DNA of 64,000 nucleotides from contig CM028900.1 in the NCBI GenBank assembly GCA_016801885.1, positions 8,525,501-8,589,500 on the forward strand, read 5' to 3'. The notes beneath the pieces are model-generated. The model saw nothing but the letters and a program-made list of their open reading frames with translations. It had not been told where the DNA came from and made no database searches. The position numbers and the translations under genes are program-made. Positions 60,521 to 64,000 of the stretch are shown piece after piece (the first letter of the stretch is position 1; each line of letters opens with the position of its first letter). The DNA comes from Toxotes chatareus. Its lineage: Eukaryota > Chordata > Actinopteri > Toxotidae.

Positions 60521-61118
60521 AAAATAGCATCTTCACCTGAAACTGATAATGCACATCCTGAAATGAGATTTCACAAAGAAGAGCACAATGAAGTCCTGAT
60601 AAACACATAAAGATGTTGTAAGAATCTTTGTAGAAGATTTGTCCAGTCCTGCAGTGCGCTGCAGCCAACGGGGTCCATGACACATCATCCAGTGGAAAAT
60701 GTAAATTCAGGTAGCGGATCTCCGGAGACAGAACACCATGAGACTGATTAACACGAAGCTCTGTGAGATTCTCATGGTCTGCAATTCAAATGGCAAAAGC
60801 ACAAATTCACAAAAAATGTAGGCTGGGTTTCAGACTTTTCGTCTTAAATTTCAGTTTTTGATTCAGGCTTGTCCATCCAACACACAAGCTCTGGCAAGGA
60901 AACCCTTACCCCACAGTGCAGCTGCAGCTCTAACACAAGGCAACACTATCTTTTTTTTTAAAGAGACTCAAAAATCATCTCTGCTTCTCAAAAAAAGACA
61001 CCATATCCCAGAGTGCTCTACTCAACAGTGTATTTAAGAGCGGTGCTCTTCAAGGGTCCTCTGAGGAGTCTTAACATCCCTCTGTGTTGTGGGAGAGTCT
61101 GTGGTGGGAAACCCGACC
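60521..61118 (-). other. uxs1: uxs1 3' UTR (inferred)
   Basis: Non-coding sequence between the uxs1 stop codon and the minus-strand AATAAA. No repeat or open frame of note. Confidence 0.5.
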
Positions 61119-61250
61119 TCAGTTGTGTCGGGGCCTTCCTTTCTTCATGCGAGCGGCTTTAGGTTTGGGGATGTACTGGTTGTTGGCCTGGTGCTCAAGC
61201 TCTCTGCTGAAGTACTGGATAGTTTTGTTCAAACCTTCCTCAAGCGGCAC
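61119..61250 (-). CDS. uxs1: uxs1 last coding exon
   Basis: Encodes VPLEEGLNKTIQYFSREL, then EHQANNQYIPKPKAARMKK and GRPRHN, followed by TGA. The acceptor, read on the minus strand, is tgttgacag. 43 codons, starting in phase 0. Confidence 0.93.
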   Translation of the reverse strand: MPLEEGLNKTIQYFSRELEHQANNQYIPKPKAARMKKGRPRHN

Positions 61251-62814
61251 CTGTCAACACAAGACACAATGCATACAACTTTAACATAACACCACTCTAA
61301 GAATGAATGAATGAATGAATAAATACATAAATAAATACACTACCCATTACAACTATGATCACACATTCATTGGATAATATATAAGTCAGATGTTGCTGAT
61401 ATGGCTGTAAATATCAGTCATGTTGTCTGATGCTAATGAAATAATGCAGACTGCTCTACAAACAGCCAAACATGTAACATGATCTTCTTCTTTAAGTCGG
61501 CAGATCATATTTTTGAGAATTTACTGATCAGCCGATGAGGTCATGTATTCCAGTTTCCCCTGCCACTCAGTTACTGTGTTGAGAAATTCTACACTCTCTC
61601 TTCTTCAAACTGGAAATACTGAATATTGCCATCTTTTAGAATGAATATTTAATCGCAAAATATTAAACAAATGTTAGTTATAATCCGCCTAAAAATGTTG
61701 AAACTTGCAAGAAAAAACCTCAACTGCACATCTCAGTCACTGCGAATCTTTAGTGCAACATTATTTATTAGCAGTGAGGCAAAGTAGTGTGTGTATGCAG
61801 TGGGCCCACTACAAGGATCGAAATTTTAAGCTACCGAACATGCTGTATGTTTGCAATATATGACATTTTGTGAGCATTTCAGTCTGTTGTGTGTCACACA
61901 TACCACCGGCTCCCAGCCGAGCATCATCTTGGCTTTTCTGATGTCAGGTCTTCGTCTCTGTGGGTCGTCTTGGGCCTCTGGAAGGAACTGGATCTGACTC
62001 CGGCTCACTGTGAGTGTGTGTGTTAACGGTCAATCACCGGAAAAAACGCAGAAGGGTAGGTTGTTATTTGCCTGAGCCCATTAATCCACACTGATGAATA
62101 AACACGTGAACAATGTAGTGCTTCATGCCACAGGAACAGGAGGCAGTACTAGAGCTCACATGCAGATCAAAACAGGTGCTTGTGTTTTTTTTCCTACATG
62201 CTTCCAATGCCAGCAGAAACTGATCACAGGCAAAACAAGCCAGAGCAAACTGAGAAAGGGTTCTTTAATCCTCTCATTTTTTTAGTACGACAAGACACAT
62301 TTATATTTAGTGATCTAACAAAGCCATTTCCAGTGCAACTGTTCTCCTTGTAGCCATCGTCACTCTCACACTGCATGACATAATTTGTATATACAGTAGA
62401 ATGACTGCTGGGCGCAGCCTGAAAATATGAGACTCCTCCATTCCTACAACAATAAAGGGGTTAGATCCTACACTAAGACTTCAATAGAATTCAATGTCAA
62501 GAATTTTCAGTCACACCATGATAACTTTCTCAACTGATCTAATACCTTACCAACAAGACTTTTGATGAGACGAGCAAACTCCAGTATGGTGTGTTCTTCT
62601 GGGTTCCCCTGCAAGCAGATTTCATAAACTTCCATCACATCAAGGTCCACATGAGACAGAAAAATAAACGGACTCCCGGGTAAATTGTATGCCTATGTGG
62701 AACTCAATTTCGGTTTCAATTTGTGAAACACAGCCGGGTAAAGATGGACTCACCAGATTGACTGGGCTGCTGATGTTACTGTTCATCAACAAAACTAGGC
62801 CATTCACCAGATCG
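61119..62814 (-). CDS. uxs1: UXS1, UDP-glucuronate decarboxylase (C-terminal exons, partial)
   Basis: Four minus-strand exons, in coding order: 62814-62754, 62608-62551, 62007-61904 and 61250-61119. Phases match at each GT-AG junction, and together they give about 118 residues ending at TGA. UXS1 is a Golgi membrane enzyme of the short-chain dehydrogenase/reductase superfamily. It converts UDP-glucuronate to UDP-xylose, which primes glycosaminoglycan chains on proteoglycans. The segment reads DLVNGLVLLMNSNISSPVNL, GNPEEHTILEFARLIKSL, IQFLPEAQDDPQRRRPDIRK, AKMMLGWEPV, VPLEEGLNKTIQYF and ends KPKAARMKKGRPRHN. It is very close to the human C-terminus. The catalytic Tyr/Lys and NAD-binding parts lie beyond the right edge. 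It is transcribed towards ecrg4. Confidence 0.93.
61301..61337. repeat. (GAAT)n/(AAAT)n microsatellite
   Basis: Short tetranucleotide repeat in a uxs1 intron. Confidence 0.75.
61904..62007 (-). CDS. uxs1: uxs1 coding exon (penultimate)
   Basis: Encodes SRSQIQFLPEAQDDPQRRR, PDIRKAKMMLGWEPV. Donor GGTG|gtatgt and acceptor cactcacag on the minus strand. The human GSGSE stretch reads VSRSQ here. Confidence 0.92.
62551..62608 (-). CDS. uxs1: uxs1 coding exon (third from last)
   Basis: 58 nt encoding GNPEEHTILEFARLIKSLV. Acceptor tgcttgcag and donor gtaagg on the minus strand. Phase 0 in, phase 1 out. Confidence 0.9.
62754..62814 (-). CDS. uxs1: uxs1 coding exon (fourth from last)
   Basis: 61 nt encoding DLVNGLVLLMNSNISSPVNL after one base of a split codon. 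Acceptor gtttttcag and donor gtgagt on the minus strand. Confidence 0.9.
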
Positions 62815-64000
62815 CTGAAAAACAAATTAAACACAGAAGCCAGAAGAGACATTTGATATAAATTCTCTTCTGTCAAATTCCAATCTGTAGCGTTGCTTTG
62901 TACGAGGGGTGTCGCATGTGCACAAATTTCCCATGTGGAGATTTGTTTATGAGAACATTATGTATATTGTGCCTGTAATGCAATACACAGCTGATTTAAA
63001 CCCACAATAGTTTCAATGTAGATTTCCTATTTAAAACAGCATGATGGTGGAACAAAACATTCCAATGCCAGGTGAGAAATGGCAGCTTCAGCATGTACTC
63101 TCTTCATTTCCTCCTGCACATCATGCACAGCATTAGAAATCCTGTAATGTATATAGCCTGTACAGACCTTTAGTGTGTGTGGATTTATTTTTTTTTTGAC
63201 ATTTTATTGGGTCATGCATACATACGTGACCACAAATTAATATAAAAAAGAATACAGTGCATACATTTATGTACAGCATCGATGATACACATACTGCATG
63301 ATTCTAACCTAGAAATAAATAAAAAAGACAAATTAAATTGTCCACCTTGCCTTGATTTCCCAGCTTTTGTAGCACATGATGCCCACACAGATACAGGCAT
63401 ATGATTCAGTAGTACAACTCTGTCAACTTGCATTAGACCACATGCAAACTGAGAAAATGACAGGACAGGTGCTTCACCTACTACAGGTCAGAGAATGGTG
63501 GCTGCTGGTTTACTATAAAAATCTAATTCCCAACACTGCACTACATCAACATCTGTTAGCTCTACTTCCTCCCATGTGTGAAATTTGCATTCATGCATAT
63601 ATACATGCATTTTGTTCATCCCATTTAAATGAATGAGGGGAAGGTAGACTAAAAATTTGAAATATATCTCACTATAACACAATGCAAATCAACACCACCA
63701 CAAACCTCAGCCTCCAAAATAACCATAAAGTTTGGTAAAACTGAACACTAGAACTTTCACAAAGATAAAGTCTATAGCAGGCTCATGATGGTCTTGGGCA
63801 TTAAATATCGTCATGACTGTTGTGTTGTCATCTTGTTGATGCAGATGACTTTGCAGAGGTCGGTGGGATAGTTAAAGGTAAGGACCTGCATAAACACACC
63901 CACGAAAACAAACACAGAACAGACCTCTTGCAGTTCTAGATTAAGTCTGAATTAGCTCTTAACATCTTCTATGAGGTTCATTCATGGAATTGGCACAAAG
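62815..64000. other. uxs1: uxs1 intron, no further exon seen
   Basis: I looked on the minus strand for the preceding UXS1 segment (GSGSQTRAFQYVS type) and did not find it, so that exon is beyond the window. The stretch is AT-rich, with a poly-T run near 63188. Confidence 0.6.

Noticed and set aside
63835..63895. Possible extra uxs1 exon on the minus strand (VLTFNYPTDLCKV type)
   Set aside because: It has an acceptor-like tract, but the translation matches no UXS1 segment, and the expected preceding segment (TRAFQYVS) is absent.

Overview
This window comes from a ray-finned (teleost) fish genome. Three things point there: split genes with GT-AG introns and vertebrate proteins, several interspersed repeat families that I recognise as common in fish, and the local gene order. 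Four protein-coding genes can be read: nck2 (plus strand), a small otospiralin-like gene (plus), ecrg4/augurin (plus) and the 3' end of uxs1 (minus). NCK2, ECRG4 and UXS1 are also neighbours on human chromosome 2q12, so this is a conserved vertebrate block. Here it additionally carries an otospiralin-type gene.

Layout. Bases 1-21481 hold no coding exon that I can recognise. They are most likely upstream or 5' intronic DNA of nck2, with scattered old repeats and microsatellites. Coding exon 1 of nck2 (21498-21723) is separated from coding exon 2 (42308-43077) by a 20.6 kb intron. That intron contains a nested transposon cluster (about 24.35-26.4 kb, including a clean hAT-like element at 25047-25870 with 8-bp target duplications). 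It also contains a 13.5 kb block at 28127-41638. The block has hairpin-forming ends typical of a dispersed fish element and is filled by roughly 170 tandem copies of a 76-bp AT-rich unit, with higher-order duplications. Coding exon 3 (43384-43578) ends nck2, followed by a 3' UTR of about 1.1 or 2.1 kb.

From 45.7 to 50.9 kb is intergenic DNA with old repeats. The otospiralin-like gene (coding 50909-51320, two coding exons) is followed by repeat-rich spacer DNA (a 132-bp tandem duplication, a decayed Tc1-like element, a long CA repeat). ecrg4 (55912-60093) has four coding exons; its first intron contains a 70-bp inverted repeat able to form a long RNA hairpin. It converges tail-to-tail with uxs1, whose last four coding exons (61119-62814) are present; the rest lies beyond the right edge.

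Functionally, NCK2 is a cytoplasmic SH3/SH2 adaptor linking phosphotyrosine signals to actin. Otospiralin-like and augurin are small secreted proteins. UXS1 is the Golgi UDP-xylose synthase. There is no sign that they form a single pathway. The strongest unusual signals are the giant intronic minisatellite inside a mobile-element shell, its higher-order structure, and the side-by-side placement of two small secreted-peptide genes of similar architecture. No rRNA, CRISPR or bacterial features are present, and I recognised no tRNA.
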